Assembly: GCF_003258295.1 (NCBI RefSeq)
Contig: NZ_QKYN01000027.1
Coordinates: 1 to 64,000, forward strand
From: Streptacidiphilus pinicola
GTDB taxonomy: Bacteria; Actinomycetota; Actinomycetes; Streptomycetales; Streptomycetaceae
DNA: 64,000 nt
Reading direction: 5' to 3'
Shown here in pieces: positions 25,284-33,989 of this stretch. Numbering within the stretch: the first letter of the stretch is position 1; every line of letters starts with the position of its first letter. Below the pieces are notes generated by a model. It ran no database searches. It saw only the letters and a program-made list of their open reading frames with translations, and was not told the origin of the DNA. Position numbers and translations under genes: made by a program.

Positions 25284-25829
25284 TCAGTCGTCCTGCCAGC
25301 GGTAGAGGTCACGCAGCAGGGAAATCTCGGCGCCGTGATGGATCAGCTCCCTGTTGACGTGCAGGACCCTGTTCTCCATGGGAAACCGCTCGGGACCCAC
25401 CGTGGGCGGATTCTCCAGGTCAGCATCCGAGAGTTCGCGGACCCCCGCGTTCCATCTCTCATACATCTCATCGAGCTGCTTCAGCGCCTCGCCAGCGGTC
25501 CCCGCGTAGGCGAATGTCTGGGCGTCGAAGTCCTGGCCACCGAAGTACCATCCGACCCGATAGCCCAGGCACGAGACGATGATGTGCGCCAGCCGCCAGG
25601 CAATCGTGGTCACCGGCGCCGGCACCGGGTCAGGGGACACGAAGTCCATCGTCCACTCTCCCGAACCCGCCGACATCGGTGAGGCCGACGTGCCACGTGG
25701 GCGGATGCTCCAGCAGCCGCGCACCGGCTCCCAGAAGTACTCCTCATCCGTAAGACCGTCCAGCTGCGGCCGCAAGTTGTTGCGCCAGTGCCAGTCCAGC
25801 TGCTCCGCGAGCCGCTCGCTTCTTGTCAT
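25284..25829 (-). CDS. DinB-superfamily protein
   Basis: 181 aa. Four-helix DinB/YfiT-type pattern: RLAEQLDWHWRNNLRPQLDGLTDEEYFWEPVRGCWSIRPR, PAPVTTIAWRLAHIIVSCLGYRVGWYF, LKQLDEMYERWNAGVRELSDADL and ENRVLHVNRELIHHGAEISLLRDLYRWQ. The three His usually needed for the metal (one in WRLAH, two near RELIHHGAE) are present. Members include mycothiol-dependent transferases and hydrolases; the activity here is unknown. Confidence 0.88.
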   Translation of the reverse strand: MTRSERLAEQLDWHWRNNLRPQLDGLTDEEYFWEPVRGCWSIRPRGTSASPMSAGSGEWTMDFVSPDPVPAPVTTIAWRLAHIIVSCLGYRVGWYFGGQDFDAQTFAYAGTAGEALKQLDEMYERWNAGVRELSDADLENPPTVGPERFPMENRVLHVNRELIHHGAEISLLRDLYRWQDD

Positions 25830-25909
25830 TTCCGCACACTACATACAACGGAGACCTGGCTGCGACCCTGGCCGGGTTGGGTCCGATGACCTAACCCCCC
25901 CGCCGTCCG

Positions 25910-26626
25910 CTACCGCTGCAGCGGGCGGCCTGAGGCGTCGCCGCCGTCTTCGCTGAGCACAGCTCCGGGTGCCGCCGGCTGAGTGCCGGTCAGGTGGGCG
26001 TAGACCACGACGTTGCTGGAGTACTCCTGGGTGGCGCGGTCGAAGGTGCCACCGCACGTGATCAGGCGTAGTTCCGCGCGTCCGGTGTTGGCGTAGACCG
26101 TGCTCTCGTCGAACTGGTCGCGGGGGATCACCTGGATACGGTCGACGGTGAAGTCGGCGGTCGTGCGATCGGTGCGCTGGACGGCGACCAGGTCCCCGGG
26201 CCGGCTGGAGGTCAGCGGGTAGAAGACGGCCGGACCGGTGTGGGTGTCGACGTGACCGACGATGACGGCGGTCCCGTTCTGGCCCGGGGTCACCGAGCCG
26301 GTGTACCAGCCGGCGGCGTCGGGGCGGGAGAAGGGTGGCGTGGCCACGGTGCCGTCCTCGGCCTGGGCGACCGCCATGAGCGGGGCATTGACTCCGAGTC
26401 GGGTGATCACGATGCGTACCGGGTCGGATCTGCGCATAGGCGCGGCGGGCGCCGTGGATCGTGCCGGGCCGGACCGGGTGGGCGGCGCCACGGGCTTGGA
26501 CTGTGCCGGCTGAGAGTGCCCCGGGGTGCCGCAGCCGGTGAGCGCTGCGCACACCAGCGCCGCGAAGAGGGTCGCGGTGGCGGCCGAACTCCGTCGGCCG
26601 CCACCGCCGGTGCGTGTGTCAGCCAC
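25910..26626 (-). CDS. Class F sortase
   Basis: 238 aa from the GTG at 26626, which overlaps the stop of the upstream small gene (GTGGCTGA). An N-terminal membrane segment ends in LTGC, lipobox-like, then a Pro-rich linker. The catalytic domain has PVRIVITRLGVNAPLMAV, GQNGTAVIVGHVDTHTGPAVFYPL (His125) and ELRLITCGGTFDRATQEYSSNVVVYA (Cys191). Class F sortases are transpeptidases that attach proteins to the cell wall; their substrates are often unknown. Coupling to the small exported protein suggests a joint role. Confidence 0.92.
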   Translation of the reverse strand: MADTRTGGGGRRSSAATATLFAALVCAALTGCGTPGHSQPAQSKPVAPPTRSGPARSTAPAAPMRRSDPVRIVITRLGVNAPLMAVAQAEDGTVATPPFSRPDAAGWYTGSVTPGQNGTAVIVGHVDTHTGPAVFYPLTSSRPGDLVAVQRTDRTTADFTVDRIQVIPRDQFDESTVYANTGRAELRLITCGGTFDRATQEYSSNVVVYAHLTGTQPAAPGAVLSEDGGDASGRPLQR

Positions 26627-26891
26627 CGATGTGCTGGCTGAGCCTGGCGACCTCGGCGGCCATGGCGCCGCCGCCGGCGTCGACACCGTGCTCGCGGCAC
26701 TCGCGCTCCCAACGGTCCCCACGGTCGCAACGGCACTCGCGCTCCCAACGGTCCCCACGGTCGCAGTGGCGGTGGTGGTGACCCGTCTGCACCTGCGCGA
26801 CGGTACGCGGGGCGGCCTGGGCGGCCGGGGCCATCACGCCGATCACGGCCGAGGCGGCCACGGCCGCGAGCACGGTTGAACGCATGAACAT
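26619..26891 (-). CDS. Small secreted His/Cys-rich protein with two 12-residue repeats
   Basis: 90 aa. The ATG at 26891 follows GGAGG. Signal peptide MFMRSTVLAAVAASAVIGVMAPAAQA, then a His patch (TGHHHRH) and two tandem CDRGDRWERECR units, encoded by a 36-bp DNA repeat (26695-26766), then a 25-residue tail. No LPxTG-type sorting signal or C-terminal anchor. Its stop overlaps the sortase start, so they are translationally coupled. Function unknown; the Cys pairs (C..EC) could bind metal or form disulfides. Confidence 0.7.
   Translation of the reverse strand: MFMRSTVLAAVAASAVIGVMAPAAQAAPRTVAQVQTGHHHRHCDRGDRWERECRCDRGDRWERECREHGVDAGGGAMAAEVARLSQHIGG
26695..26766. repeat. Tandem 36-bp repeat within the small exported gene
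   Basis: Two head-to-tail copies, identical except at the very end of the second copy. They encode the repeated CDRGDRWERECR. Such a unit can expand or contract by slippage without breaking the frame. Confidence 0.85.
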
Positions 26892-27099
26892 CACAATTTC
26901 CTCCATTGTTGAAAGGGCGACACTGCCAAGGGTGGTCACCTGATGTGATCTTCCGTCAGAATCCCCGACTCCAGCCCCGGAACCACGCGATGCAACCCAG
27001 ATACACACCATCGGTTGATCAGATCGAATGCCCACCCGGGATGGTGCGAGGTCAAACAGCCCACTCCGCCCGCGACGCGGCCACCCCGGCTTCGCCCAA

Positions 27100-27402
27100 T
27101 CAGTCCTGGAAGGTCCGTTCGTTGAGCAGATCGAGGTTGCGAAACACCGGGGGGCCGTCGCACAGCGCCGCGAGCTGCGCCGCGAACTCCGCCGTCTCCG
27201 GGCGGTTGGAGTTGTCCATCGCCTGCTCGTAGGACGGGAACTCCACGATGTTCAGGTACACGTTCTCCTTGTCCCGGTCCCGGACCTGCAAGGCCCGCGA
27301 CGCCAGACGGTTGCCCGCGTTCTTTTCGACCCAGCTGTCCAGCAGGGCGTTGAATTCGTCGATGCGACTGGTCTTGAACTCGATGATCTGCACGAATCTC
27401 AT
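27100..27402 (-). CDS. Dimeric alpha/beta barrel (ABM-like) protein
   Basis: 100 aa after AAGGAGGAG. MRFVQIIEFKTSRIDEFNALLDSWVEKN...ALQVRDRDKENVYLNIVEFPSYEQAMDNSNRPETAEFAAQLAALCDGPPVFRNLDLL fits the ferredoxin-like dimeric barrel of antibiotic-biosynthesis monooxygenases and related stress proteins. No catalytic residue can be assigned. Single gene, divergent from the cupredoxin-like gene. Confidence 0.75.
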   Translation of the reverse strand: MRFVQIIEFKTSRIDEFNALLDSWVEKNAGNRLASRALQVRDRDKENVYLNIVEFPSYEQAMDNSNRPETAEFAAQLAALCDGPPVFRNLDLLNERTFQD

Positions 27403-27716
27403 GGCTCGGCTCCTCCTTGACGCAGCGGCTCAGCAGCCGACTGTCTCCGTCAGCGTCCATCAGGCCTGGGCGCTCGGGGCGCCGCCTCGCCGTGCCCGCA
27501 CCCTGTTGGCTCCGAGTGGGTCGAACTGGTGTCGCTCGGCCTACGGCCGAACGGCTGAACTCGGGGCGCGGGGCGGGCGTCCTACCCGGCGCGCGCGGGC
27601 TGCCGTCGGATGCTGGCCACGCTGGCCCCCTTCCCTGCCACTGGGACAGCACGGCCGTGGTCTGGTGACGGCCGTTCGGGGCCACCGCCCACATCAGCTA
27701 CCGAAGGGCACGTCCG
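27403..27716. other. Divergent intergenic region, no recognised feature
   Basis: 314 bp between the ABM-like gene and the cupredoxin-like gene. I see no palindrome longer than a short CGGCCTACGGCCG hairpin, no RNA gene and no coding remnant. It presumably holds both promoters. Confidence 0.4.
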
Positions 27717-28595
27717 ATGCCGTTCACCCCACCCATGACTCTCCGACTGACCGGCGCGTGTCTCACCGCAGGCTGTCTGGCACTGGCCGGGCCGGCCGGC
27801 AGCGCTGCCGCGGGGACCGACCACCCGCAACAGGTCGACGTCGTGATGAAGAATTCCGGCTTCGCCTTCCCCCACCACCTCCACGCGGGATGGGTCACCT
27901 TCCGCACCACCACCAAGGACGCGCAAGGCCACACCCTCCAGGGGTTCCGGCTCCGCAAGGGCCACACCCTGGCTCAGCTCAGCGCCGACCTCAACAACGC
28001 CGTCAGCAACACCCCCGCGACCGCAGCCGCGGGCATCAGCGGAGTCGCCAAGGACGCCCTGCTCGTGGGCGGAACCGCCGTCGAGCCGTCCACCGCCGTC
28101 TCGTCCACGATGCCGCTGCGGGCGGGCACGTACTGGTTCTTCGACTTCAACCAGGTCTTCGCCCACCAGCCGTTGACGTTCCACAAGGTCCAGGTCCACG
28201 GTGACTTCGAGGACGCGCCGCTGCACTTCGCGGCCGTGGTCAAGCAGGTCGAGACCAAGAACGGCCCCCGGTTCCTGGCGCCCGAGAGCTTCAACACAGA
28301 CAACAACGTGCTCGTGGAGAACCGCGCCGACGAAATCCACGAACTGTCCTTCCAACGCGTCAAGCCGGGCGTCACGGACAAGGACCTCACCAAGGTCTTC
28401 AACGGCACGTCGACGACGAACCCCTTCGCCGAGAACGGGAGCCGCGGCCTGGCCCCGATGTCACCCGGCCGCGTACAGGTGCTCCACTTCGACCCCGTGG
28501 GCGGCCGCTACGCCATGCTCTGCTTCATCCCCGACGACAAGTCGGGTATCCCGCATGCCTTCCTGGGCATGCACAGGATCATCCGCCTCCGCTGA
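27717..28595 (+). CDS. Secreted cupredoxin-like protein
   Basis: 292 aa with a signal peptide (LRLTGACLTAGCLALAGPAGSAAAG). Two beta-sandwich-like halves: VDVVMKNSGFAFPHHLHAGWVTFRTTTKDAQGHTLQGFRLRKG and a second ending GRVQVLHFDPVGGRYAMLCFIPDDKSGIPHAFLGMHRIIRL. The end reads Cys-x9-His-x4-Met, the type 1 copper ligand order of cupredoxins, with a His upstream. Copper binding is plausible, not proven. An ATG six codons later (27735) could be the start. A hairpin terminator follows. Confidence 0.7.
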   Translation: MPFTPPMTLRLTGACLTAGCLALAGPAGSAAAGTDHPQQVDVVMKNSGFAFPHHLHAGWVTFRTTTKDAQGHTLQGFRLRKGHTLAQLSADLNNAVSNTPATAAAGISGVAKDALLVGGTAVEPSTAVSSTMPLRAGTYWFFDFNQVFAHQPLTFHKVQVHGDFEDAPLHFAAVVKQVETKNGPRFLAPESFNTDNNVLVENRADEIHELSFQRVKPGVTDKDLTKVFNGTSTTNPFAENGSRGLAPMSPGRVQVLHFDPVGGRYAMLCFIPDDKSGIPHAFLGMHRIIRLR

Positions 28596-28602
28596 CCCCC
28601 AT

Positions 28603-28629
28603 CGGTCGTCCGGCTCAGCCGGACGACCG
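28603..28629. terminator. Bidirectional terminator hairpin
   Basis: Perfect 12-bp stem CGGTCGTCCGGC / GCCGGACGACCG with loop TCA, exactly between two convergent genes (stops at 28595 and 28632). Confidence 0.85.
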
Positions 28630-28631
28630 CA

Positions 28632-29336
28632 TCAGTTCGCGGCGTCGTCGGCCTGCTGGGGCACGGGACGCAGGACCATGAGCGAGTCTTCCAGGGCTGC
28701 CACCATGGCAAAGGGAAACCGGTCGAGTTCAAGACAGAGTGCGACGTCATCGGGATGCACTCCCTGACGCACGCCCTGCGCAAGCTCGGCCGCGGCGCGC
28801 GAATCGGCGGCGCGGCGAAGGAACTCGGCCGCATCCGCTCTGGTCTCGGTGGCTCTGCGAGCGATGTACTGAGCACACGCCAGGTCTTCTTCGGCCTGTC
28901 CGTCTTCTCCGGTGACCACGAACGTGACGCTGTCGCTCTTGCGTGTCCGCAGGACTCGAGCGGTTGCCTCCGCCACCACGAAGCCGGCGCACAGCACCAT
29001 CGCCGCATCCTTGACGGCGAGGGCACCGACCGTCCCTGCGGTGGTCTTCTGCACGACGGTGCGCCCGCGAAGGTCGGCAGACCTCAGCAGACCCGGCGAG
29101 TTGACCATGTCGAACCCAGGCGCGGGCGGACCGTCCTTGAGTGCCACCCAGTCCGGGTGACGGGCTTTGAACGCCAGGGCGTCATCAAGTGACTCGGAAA
29201 GGACGATTCTTTCCGCCCCTTGGGAGAAGGCCCAGGCGGCCACCGTGAAGGCACGCATGACGTCGACCACGACCGCCACGGACGGTGGCTCGACCAGCTC
29301 AGCGATACCAACGAAACGAGCGTCCATTCCGATCAC
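28632..29336 (-). CDS. ComB-family 2-phosphosulfolactate phosphatase
   Basis: 234 aa. Core: [111 protein letters not shown] matches the ComB family (xVVDVxRA, GFDxxNSP, GRTVVQxTTxGT). ComB hydrolyses 2-phosphosulfolactate in coenzyme M biosynthesis. Actinomycetes lack that pathway, so the physiological phosphate ester is probably different. It lies 4 bp after the serine hydrolase operon on the same strand. Confidence 0.88.
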   Translation of the reverse strand: MIGMDARFVGIAELVEPPSVAVVVDVMRAFTVAAWAFSQGAERIVLSESLDDALAFKARHPDWVALKDGPPAPGFDMVNSPGLLRSADLRGRTVVQKTTAGTVGALAVKDAAMVLCAGFVVAEATARVLRTRKSDSVTFVVTGEDGQAEEDLACAQYIARRATETRADAAEFLRRAADSRAAAELAQGVRQGVHPDDVALCLELDRFPFAMVAALEDSLMVLRPVPQQADDAAN

Positions 29337-29340
29337 GGCG

Positions 29341-30855
29341 CTAGGCGGACTTGGCCGTCGCGCGAACGCCGAAGTGGACGTACCGGCTGCCGTCGGCGAG
29401 GGCGTAGAACACCACGGGTATCCAGGCGTCCTTCTCGTTGCGGCGGCCGGCGAAGACCGTCTTCGTCGGCGTGTGCGAGACCGGGGTCAGCTGCCAGACC
29501 AGCGGGTCGAAGGTGCCCGCCAGACCGTCCGCGCCCTCGTACCTCAGCCGCAGCGAGCCCGGACCGCCCTCGTCGACGTCGGCGATGGTCATGAGGAAGC
29601 CCTCGCGCTTGTAGCTGCCGAGGAACGGCTCCGTCTCCACGGCCAGGGGTTCGGTGGCAGGCGCGAACCCGGGCATGGTGACCCCGGCGAGTTCGGCGCA
29701 GAGCTCGCGGCAGAGCGCCTCGAAGACCTTGGGCGCGGCGCCGCCGCCGTTGGTCAGCAGGGCGATGGCGAGGCCCTTCTCCGGGATGGCGCGCAGGTAG
29801 GCGAGTTGGCCGAAGGTGCTGCCGTCGTGGCCGAAGCCGCGCACGCCGTCCCACTCGAACAGACCCCAGCCCAGACCCCAGTGGGCGCCGAGGAACCACT
29901 GGTCGGGCATCTCGACCTCGCGGGTCAGCATCGCGTCGACCACGGCGGCCGGCAGCACCCGGGTGCCGTCCGGCGCGGCACCGCCGTCCACGAAGACCTG
30001 GGCGAACCGGGCCACGTCGGCGGCGGTCGCGCTGATCCCGCCGTACGGGCCGGCCGAGCGCGGCAGCATGTTCCAGAGCGGGGTGGGGACGGGCGTCTCG
30101 CCCGGCTCGCCCATGTGCCCCATGGCCGCGAGGAAGCGCAGCACCTCCTCGGGCAGGGTCATGGTGTGCTCCAGCCCGAGCGGGGCGAGGAGCAGCTCCT
30201 TGAGCGCCTCGTCCCAGGTCTGGCCGGTGACCACCTCGACCATCCGGCCGAGGACGTTGTAGGCGGTGCTGGAGTACGACATGGTGGCGCCGGGCGGGTT
30301 GGTCAGGCCGACGGTCCCCGTGCCCTCGACGTAGCGGGCCAGGCAGTCGTCGCCCCGGCCGGTGTCGTTGACGTAGTCGCCCTCGATACCGCTGGTGTGG
30401 TTGAGCAGCTGACGAGGCGTGATCGTCCGGGTGGCCGCGGCATCGGCGACCGCGAAGTCCGGAAGGACATCCGTGACCGGCGCGTCGAGGTCCAGCTTTC
30501 CGGCGTCGGCGAGCAGGACCACGAGCGCCGCGGTGTAGCCCTTGCTGACGGACCCGATCTGGAACACGGAGTCCGGGGTCACCGTGACGCCGGTGCCGGT
30601 GTGCAGGACGCCGGCGGCCATTTCGTGGATCGTGCCGTCGGCGAGCACGGCCAGGGCGGCGCCGGGGATGCGGTGGTCGGCGAGGAGCTCGCCGAGCCGG
30701 GCCTGCCAGCGGGCGGTGTCGAGCGCGGGGCTGCGCTCGCTCACGCCCAGCGCACGGTTGACCGTACGGGCCACGTCACGGTCGGTCTGTTCCAGGATCT
30801 TGGCCACCTCCTGGTCGACGAGCTTCGACACGTCCCGACGCAGGTTTTCCGACAT
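29341..30855 (-). CDS. Serine hydrolase, beta-lactamase class C / penicillin-binding-like
   Basis: 504 aa after GAGGAAG. The nucleophile motif is SVSK ([18 protein letters not shown]), and [21 protein letters not shown] provides the YxN-type Tyr. It has [30 protein letters not shown] late, then a C-terminal lipocalin-like extension ([21 protein letters not shown]...). No signal peptide, so it acts in the cytoplasm or leaves by another route. Family members include esterases and peptidases; no substrate can be named. It follows a small membrane ORF behind the 31192 palindrome. Confidence 0.9.
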   Translation of the reverse strand: MSENLRRDVSKLVDQEVAKILEQTDRDVARTVNRALGVSERSPALDTARWQARLGELLADHRIPGAALAVLADGTIHEMAAGVLHTGTGVTVTPDSVFQIGSVSKGYTAALVVLLADAGKLDLDAPVTDVLPDFAVADAAATRTITPRQLLNHTSGIEGDYVNDTGRGDDCLARYVEGTGTVGLTNPPGATMSYSSTAYNVLGRMVEVVTGQTWDEALKELLLAPLGLEHTMTLPEEVLRFLAAMGHMGEPGETPVPTPLWNMLPRSAGPYGGISATAADVARFAQVFVDGGAAPDGTRVLPAAVVDAMLTREVEMPDQWFLGAHWGLGWGLFEWDGVRGFGHDGSTFGQLAYLRAIPEKGLAIALLTNGGGAAPKVFEALCRELCAELAGVTMPGFAPATEPLAVETEPFLGSYKREGFLMTIADVDEGGPGSLRLRYEGADGLAGTFDPLVWQLTPVSHTPTKTVFAGRRNEKDAWIPVVFYALADGSRYVHFGVRATAKSA

Positions 30856-30914
30856 GCTGTCTTCCTCGTGGTCTCGGTGGAACGGCTCGGGTGGGGTGGG
30901 GTGCGGCCCGCCGC

Positions 30915-31135
30915 CTAGTCGGCGCCGCGGGTCCGCCGGCCGACGAGCCCGGTCAGCGAGGCGACGCTCCTGCGCGGCGCCTGCCGGAGGTCGCGGTCCG
31001 GGTGCAGGACGGTGCGGAAGGCGGCCCAGGCGAGTGCGCCGAGGGCGAAGCCGTAGGCGCAGACGAGCCCGTGGCCGTTCTCCTGCGCGGTGCCGCCGTG
31101 GTCACGATGAACAGCAGGTCGTCCATCGTCACCAC
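30915..31135 (-). CDS. Small membrane-protein ORF, apparently frameshifted
   Basis: ATG at 31135 sits 7 nt behind GGAGGGGGG and opens a hydrophobic start, MDDLLFIVTTAAP, but that frame then turns Arg/Ser-rich. Another frame carries a good continuation with high GC3 (GHGLVCAYGFALGALAWAAFRTVLHPDRDLRQAPRRSVASLTGLVGRRTRGAD) to a stop at 30915. Joining them needs one frameshift near 31095-31105. An alternative start in the second frame is the ATG at 31169, but the likely -10 (TAGTCT) abuts it. So it is either a decayed or mis-sequenced gene of about 70 residues, or a recoded one. Confidence 0.4.
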
Positions 31136-31191
31136 CCCCCTCCGAGCCGTGTGCGATCTTGCCGATCATGAGACTAGCGCGACGCGGAGCG

Positions 31192-31212
31192 TTTTCAAAC
31201 AGTGTTTGAAAA
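31192..31212. promoter_or_regulatory. Perfect 21-bp palindrome in a divergent promoter
   Basis: Arms TTTTCAAACA and TGTTTGAAAA around a single G. It is AT-rich in a GC-rich region and overlaps the -35-like TTGAAA of the leftward promoter (TTGAAA, 16 bp, TAGTCT). It lies between the small ORF/serine hydrolase and the rightward serine hydrolase. The shape is typical of a TetR-family site, but no such regulator is adjacent. Confidence 0.75.
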
Positions 31213-31405
31213 TTGACGCCGCTCGCCCCGCACAAGCCGACCCGGCGGACACCTCTGGGATAGTCCGACCCGTCGCGGGTCATCCTGGAGGCCGAGCACC
31301 CCGATCCGGGAGGTTCGCCCACTGTCGTCGCGCCCAGCCCGGCAGGAGCCGCGCTATCTGCTAGGTATGACGCTGAGATCCCGTGTGCCGAGGAAGCGAG
31401 CCGTG

Positions 31406-32593
31406 ATGACAGCGTTCGACTGGAACCGGCTGTCGGCGGTCGTGTCCGAGCATGCCGCGGCCGGGGAGGCGCCCGGCGCGGTGATGGCTCTGTCGCACGA
31501 CGGTGAGACGCAGGTCGCGAGTGTCGGCGCACGCGCCACGGACGGCGCTGTTCCGTTGTCCGGCGACGAGGTGTTCCGGATCTCCTCGATGACCAAGCCA
31601 ATCGCGGCGGCCTTGACATTGATGCTGGTCGAGGAGGGCGTTCTGGCGCTTGACGCCCCGATCGAGCGGTGGGTTCCCGAACTCGCCGACCGTCGCGTGC
31701 TGCGGCGCCTCGACGGGCCGATCGCGGACACCGTTCCGGCGGACCGGCCGATCACGGTGGACGACCTGCTGACGATGCGGATGGGCTTCGGATTCGTCTT
31801 CGACACACCGTGCCCGGCCTTCGAGCGCGCTGCCGCAGCCGGCCTCGGTCTGGGCCCACCGGATCCGTCCGTCCCGCTCACACCGGACGCGTGGGTGGCC
31901 CGGTTCGCCGAACTTCCGCTGATGCACCAGCCAGGCGCGGACTGGATGTACGAACTCAGCTTCGCCGTCCTCGGCGTGGTCCTGGCCCGCGCGGGCCGGC
32001 AACCTCTCGACGACCTGCTCCGAGACCGCTTGCTCGACCCGCTGGGCATGACCGACACCGGGTTCGAGGTTCCCGCCCAGGCACTCCCCCGCCTGGTCCC
32101 CTGTTTCACCCCAGGCGAGAACGGCCTGGAGGTCTTCGACAGCGCCGACGCCGCCAGCCGTTGGAACCACCGGCCGAGCTTCCCCGACGCGCGCGGCGGA
32201 CTCGTCTCCACCGCCTCGGACTACCTGCGGTTCGCCCGCATGCTGCTCGACGGCGGCACGCACGAAGGCACACGGCTCCTGTCCGAGCAGTCGGTCGCGG
32301 CCATGATCACCGACCACCTCGGAGCCGATCGAGATCGCTCCACCTCAGCGCAGGCCTTCCTCAGCTCAGGTGCGGGCTGGGGCTACGGCCTCGAGGTCCT
32401 CACCACCGGAGTTGCCCCCAACGCCCGCACCACGCGGTACGGATGGGGCGGCGGACTCGGGTCCACCTGGTACTCCTTCCCCGAACTCGACACCGCCGCC
32501 GTCCTGTTGACCCAGTGCCTGCCCCCACCGGAGCCCCTGGTCACCGCCTTCTGGTCCGAGCTGATCACCATGCTCGGTCGACGGAGCCGGTGA
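31406..32593 (+). CDS. Serine hydrolase, beta-lactamase / EstB-like
   Basis: 395 aa from the ATG at 31406 behind AGGAAG; GTG at 31403 and an upstream ATG at 31367 are alternatives. Nucleophile SSMTK (EVFRISSMTKPIAAALTLML), catalytic Tyr region MYELSFAVLGVVLARAG, later GWGGGLGSTWYSFPELDTAAVLLTQ in the KTG position. This is the EstB-like branch of class C folds, mostly esterases. No signal peptide. It is divergent from the other serine hydrolase across the 31192 palindrome, so the two may be coregulated. Confidence 0.9.
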   Translation: MTAFDWNRLSAVVSEHAAAGEAPGAVMALSHDGETQVASVGARATDGAVPLSGDEVFRISSMTKPIAAALTLMLVEEGVLALDAPIERWVPELADRRVLRRLDGPIADTVPADRPITVDDLLTMRMGFGFVFDTPCPAFERAAAAGLGLGPPDPSVPLTPDAWVARFAELPLMHQPGADWMYELSFAVLGVVLARAGRQPLDDLLRDRLLDPLGMTDTGFEVPAQALPRLVPCFTPGENGLEVFDSADAASRWNHRPSFPDARGGLVSTASDYLRFARMLLDGGTHEGTRLLSEQSVAAMITDHLGADRDRSTSAQAFLSSGAGWGYGLEVLTTGVAPNARTTRYGWGGGLGSTWYSFPELDTAAVLLTQCLPPPEPLVTAFWSELITMLGRRSR

Positions 32594-32621
32594 ACGCGGG
32601 CACGCACGGTGCGGGGCTCAG

Positions 32622-32647
32622 GTGGCCGGCCCGTCAAGGCCGGCCAC
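32622..32647. terminator. Bidirectional terminator hairpin
   Basis: Perfect 10-bp stem GTGGCCGGCC / GGCCGGCCAC with a 6-nt loop. It is extended outward by imperfect pairing (GGGGCTCA with TGAGGCCCC). It lies between convergent stops at 32593 and 32674. Confidence 0.85.
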
Positions 32648-32673
32648 GTGAGGCCCCACGCCCGTCAGTTCTG

Positions 32674-33951
32674 TCAGCGCAGGTCCGCGAGGAGGGTGTT
32701 GAGTTCCGCCTCCTGCTGCGCCGACGACATCGGCGGATTCGGGTGGTCGATGCCGAAGGTCTTCAGGACGTGGTCCATCTGTGCGTCGATGGACGTCCAG
32801 CCGGTGTCGTCCAGCGGCTGCAGCGAGGCCTGGTCGGCGTCCCAGAGGTCACGCAGTGACTGGGCGGCGGCGTGGGCTCCGGTCGGGTTGCCCGTCTGGG
32901 CGTCCTTGAGCGAGGTCGATGCGAGGGCCCTCAGCGCAGCGACCTTGGCCGGCGGGAAGTTCTTCACGGCCTGGCCGGGGGCGAGTTGGACGGTGGAGGT
33001 GGCATCGGTCTCCGGCGCCGGGCCGACGTGGGGTCGGCTGTGAGCCCAGACCAGCAGGACTGCGGTGGCGACCGCCAGGACACCGAAGCCGGCCAGCCCG
33101 ACGCGCTCCCTGCGAGTGTTGGCGGTGTCCTGCGGGTGGTGCGTGGCCTCGTACGTCTCGGTCACGTCGGAGCGCGTGACGGTCAGGTAGACGACCGTCG
33201 CAAGGATCAGTCCGAGGAAGATCAGGCTGGTGGTGAAGGTGCCCAGCGCGAGGCCGGTCGGGTCGCCCGGGTTCTGTGCGACCTTCGGGGAGGCGAGCCA
33301 GTCACCGATGTTGGCGCCCAGCGGGCGGGTCAGGATGTAGGCGAGCCAGAAGGACAGCACCGGGTTCGCGCCGAACCTCCACAGCAGGGTGATCGACGCG
33401 ATGAGGCCGAGCGGCAACAGGACCGAGACCCCCGGGCTCCAGCCGGTGAGCTCGAGGGTCCAGTCGCCGGTCGCGGTGCCGAGCGCGAAGGTGACGAGGA
33501 CGGTGAGCCAGTAGAACGACTCGCGCGACAGTGTCGTGACCGAGTGGATGGACAGGGTGCGCTCGCGGAACCACCACACACCGAAGACCACCGCGAGCAG
33601 GACCGAGAACACCGCGGAACTGATCCACAGCGGCACGTTGAGCTGGTCGGTCAGGATGTCCGTGTACAGCGTGCCCGTAACACTGACCACGACCACGGTG
33701 AGCCAGTACGGGAACGGGACGTACCGTTTCAGCCGTAGCTGGACGCCCAGAACCACCACGAAGACCGCGGTGAAGATCCAGGCCGTGTTCACCAGGCCGA
33801 CGCCGAGCTTCGTGTTGATCCAGTCGGCGAAGCTCTCCCCGACGGTCGTACACAGGATCTTGATCACCCAGAACCAGACGGTGACCTCGGGAACCTTGTT
33901 GAGCTGGAGCCGCCCGCGACGCCGCGTGCGTACCGCGCTTGTCGTAGTCAT
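32674..33951 (-). CDS. DUF347 / COG4705-type membrane-anchored protein
   Basis: 425 aa from the ATG at 33951. Several membrane segments with the repeated DUF347 pattern: VWFWVIKILCTTVGESFADWINTKLGVGL, PLWISSAVFSVLLAVVFGVWWF, FYWLTVLVTFALGTATGDWTLE, LSFWLAYILTRPLGANIGDWLASP. A single helix and a soluble C-terminal part of about 120 residues follow. COG4705 proteins are often beside two-component genes; their role is unknown, and transport has been suggested for DUF347. It sits 38 bp after the histidine kinase and is probably the target of that system. Confidence 0.88.
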   Translation of the reverse strand: MTTTSAVRTRRRGRLQLNKVPEVTVWFWVIKILCTTVGESFADWINTKLGVGLVNTAWIFTAVFVVVLGVQLRLKRYVPFPYWLTVVVVSVTGTLYTDILTDQLNVPLWISSAVFSVLLAVVFGVWWFRERTLSIHSVTTLSRESFYWLTVLVTFALGTATGDWTLELTGWSPGVSVLLPLGLIASITLLWRFGANPVLSFWLAYILTRPLGANIGDWLASPKVAQNPGDPTGLALGTFTTSLIFLGLILATVVYLTVTRSDVTETYEATHHPQDTANTRRERVGLAGFGVLAVATAVLLVWAHSRPHVGPAPETDATSTVQLAPGQAVKNFPPAKVAALRALASTSLKDAQTGNPTGAHAAAQSLRDLWDADQASLQPLDDTGWTSIDAQMDHVLKTFGIDHPNPPMSSAQQEAELNTLLADLR

Positions 33952-33989
33952 ACGTCGAGGTTGGCCGGACAAACCTGCACATAACCTGA

